Positions 63,801 through 64,000 of a stretch of DNA of 64,000 nucleotides are shown here, one piece after another. This DNA comes from an uncultured Alkaliphilus sp. (GTDB taxonomy: Bacteria > Bacillota > Clostridia > Peptostreptococcales > Natronincolaceae), in the NCBI GenBank assembly GCA_938074565.1, contig CALJEQ010000006.1, positions 186,001 through 250,000 of the forward strand, read 5' to 3'. The notes under the pieces are model-generated. The model made no database searches, was not told where the DNA came from, and saw nothing but the letters and a program-made list of their open reading frames with translations. Position numbers and translations under genes: made by a program. Numbering within the stretch: the stretch's first letter is position 1; the number at the start of each line of letters is the position of its first letter.

Positions 63801-64000
63801 CTTTGAACATGCAAGGGGTAACGGGTTAGACTTCCTTGTGGCAACAGACCACTCCAACTGGTACGATGGTGTTAAGGAAGGGAACTTTGAATTTAATGCA
63901 GGTAGAAACGAATATGTTGAAACAATGAACCCCAAAACAAGTGCGCCATCTTCTTGGTGGAAAACCAGACTAGAAGCAGAAGCTGTTAATCAAAAATATG
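60871..64000 (+). CDS. large secreted PHP-domain (CehA/McbA-like) metallohydrolase, 3' end outside window
   Basis: A partial frame of 1,043 codons open to the window edge. It has a signal peptide (residues 1-31) and a carbohydrate-binding-like jelly-roll domain (about 40-190: L-L-Q-N-G-D-F-E-E-W). Chitobiase/FN3-type domains with Y-Y-T-N-N-G-E-T-P-T near 228 and F-Y-T-T-T-G-G-E-P-S near 500 follow, with several OB-fold nucleic-acid-binding-like domains (I-E-G-I-V-T-T-K-P and relatives). Near residue 960 a PHP metal motif begins: V-P-H-S-H-T-A-Y-S-D-G-A-G-T and then A-T-D-H-S-N-W. PHP proteins are phosphoesterases. This looks like a surface enzyme for nucleic acid or phosphoester use. The start has an AAAGGAG site. 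Confidence 0.88.
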   Translation, partial: MKKNLTRALSFILLFFMLFSNLFNSTTSLVFGQDVVPSFRLLQNGDFEEWSGSTPVGWMGSKSNIPVSAMIKYTQSSKSGGTAVQLIETGTANGDHKRFNSKAYSIIAGKEYTVTYWVRGKGQIRNAFYRDGNYSAYSAYTVVDSLEWQPITYKFSYAKSVNDVELIFSVLKTSAEKDHIQIDDVQVFAEPDPAPVVEPVTANVPNGAVEAGTLVSLDTTTTGASVYYTNNGETPTKESIPYTEPIVIDKTTTIKAIAFLGPDASSVTTYQYTVVTPSTYTNISVVKTLPKDSDITIEGIVTTKPGSFGGKGFYIQDATGGAYVFHSSNDFGVTRGNTVRVTGKTSEYNGGFQITPISVEIVSNTSVEPQPVEINLSTVEKENEGKLVKINNVSVTNIAVSSQKTATITVTDGINTRNVILDNRTGQNSDDVSAVLKVGDVLDVIGVVGHNTNGHRLLLRSVEDLVLGDETTVSIVKATPNSGAVIAGTEVTLSTSTKDATIFYTTTGGEPSTPYTEPIIINEATIIHTKAVKGGLEDSNTSSYSYTVVEAIGDTVTIERAKQLPVNTETNIEGIVTAVYGNREAYIQNSIAGIQINIVGIDTKVKVGDFISVKGKVSEFRGEVQFLPTKLDDITVISRDNTLPEAVKVTLKDAGQADGNISITKALTEYQGKGKTITVRGVITNKLPNGEYAMEIADLKDPSKVMNVQLIEGYRQFNITEKHNPSALGRIVLVTGQEENYNNKPAIKRVGKYDSTTKITTFDKYHVGFDIEGMRITTGSFEVTGKDANGLFVKDGDGSSYIYTGRATNFQLAQIKIGDWYSVTGTVAFYDKTQIKLADGKDLVFQVPPGQQDPREPLVLNAKPGNFVSIFDNSPLISANIEKTEDDIKFEEVKLFLDGDLVEHQLDEGSMLITYQATDLYLGQHDVTIHVPDVAGREKVFKWHFSVAKQQPNYKFFFGVPHSHTAYSDGAGTPTQAFEHARGNGLDFLVATDHSNWYDGVKEGNFEFNAGRNEYVETMNPKTSAPSSWWKTRLEAEAVNQKY

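Noticed and set aside
1..64000. CRISPR arrays, rRNA, tRNA, insertion sequences or prophage genes
   Set aside because: No repeat-spacer pattern, rRNA or cloverleaf signal, transposase or phage structural gene was seen on either strand.

Overview
This is a low-GC, AT-rich chromosomal window from an anaerobic member of the Clostridia. The gene content fits an Alkaliphilus/Natronincola-like Firmicute, but that is an inference from protein style and not a database match. Supporting signs are a tungsten-type aldehyde:ferredoxin oxidoreductase, a glycyl-radical enzyme with its activase, radical SAM chemistry, cyclic-di-GMP signalling, strong AGGAGG ribosome binding sites, many intrinsic terminators, and apparent selenocysteine use. 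I saw no rRNA, tRNA, CRISPR array, transposase or prophage.

Layout. (1) 0-17.4 kb, housekeeping and surface genes: a tandem pair of paralogous membrane proteins, a copper-amine-oxidase-N/DUF4352-like exported protein, a PAS-GGDEF-HD-GYP protein, an XRE regulator, MsrA, a MarR regulator with an NmrA-type reductase and a palindromic operator, a pseudouridine catabolic pair (HTH-PsuK, PsuG), a PQQ-repeat/LysM exoprotein, an aldehyde dehydrogenase and a chemoreceptor. (2) 18.2-34.8 kb, a colinear 18-gene biosynthetic cluster: acyltransferase, AOR, two near-identical acyl carrier proteins, three crotonases, a SRPBCC-like protein, a hotdog thioesterase, a KAS III-like protein with an altered triad, a B12-type radical SAM enzyme, a 3-hydroxyacyl dehydrogenase, a KAS II, NDP-sugar genes, a glycosyltransferase, a flavodoxin and an Sfp-type PPTase. 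It has no FabG, FabZ or FabI, so beta-carbon processing seems to rely on beta-oxidation-type enzymes working on carrier-protein substrates. The likely product is a glycosylated, unsaturated acyl or polyketide-like molecule. (3) 35.1-42.4 kb, a probable export and tailoring arm: a large FtsX-type permease, a LolA-like exported protein, an ABC ATPase, a PIG-L deacetylase, a GNAT protein and an epimerase. (4) 42.4-55.2 kb, mixed genes: two flavodoxin-fold reductases, an RluF-type pseudouridine synthase, a secreted cyanophycinase-like protein with a sigma-54-like promoter, cell-wall enzymes, a methyltransferase, a Dps protein and a YjjI/YjjW glycyl-radical pair. (5) 55.3-57.9 kb, a three-gene NHEJ operon on the minus strand (Ku, ligase, LigD-type polymerase). 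(6) 58.2-60.4 kb, a B3/4-domain gene followed by hgcA and hgcB, the corrinoid protein and ferredoxin of mercury methylation. (7) 60.9 kb to the end, a large secreted PHP-domain protein cut by the window edge.

The most striking observation is that both hgcA and hgcB appear to carry an in-frame UGA read as selenocysteine. In hgcB the UGA sits at the position of the conserved cysteine after the second cluster motif. Reading through it restores the family's C-terminus, ending in Cys-Cys, and a perfect 7-bp hairpin with a TGGTA loop follows at bacterial-SECIS distance. In hgcA an upstream ATG gives an N-terminal extension with a Ser-Cys-Sec motif, again followed by a hairpin with a G-rich loop. 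A mercury-methylating pair in which both partners are selenoproteins would join mercury chemistry to the residue with the highest mercury affinity. I know of no description of it.
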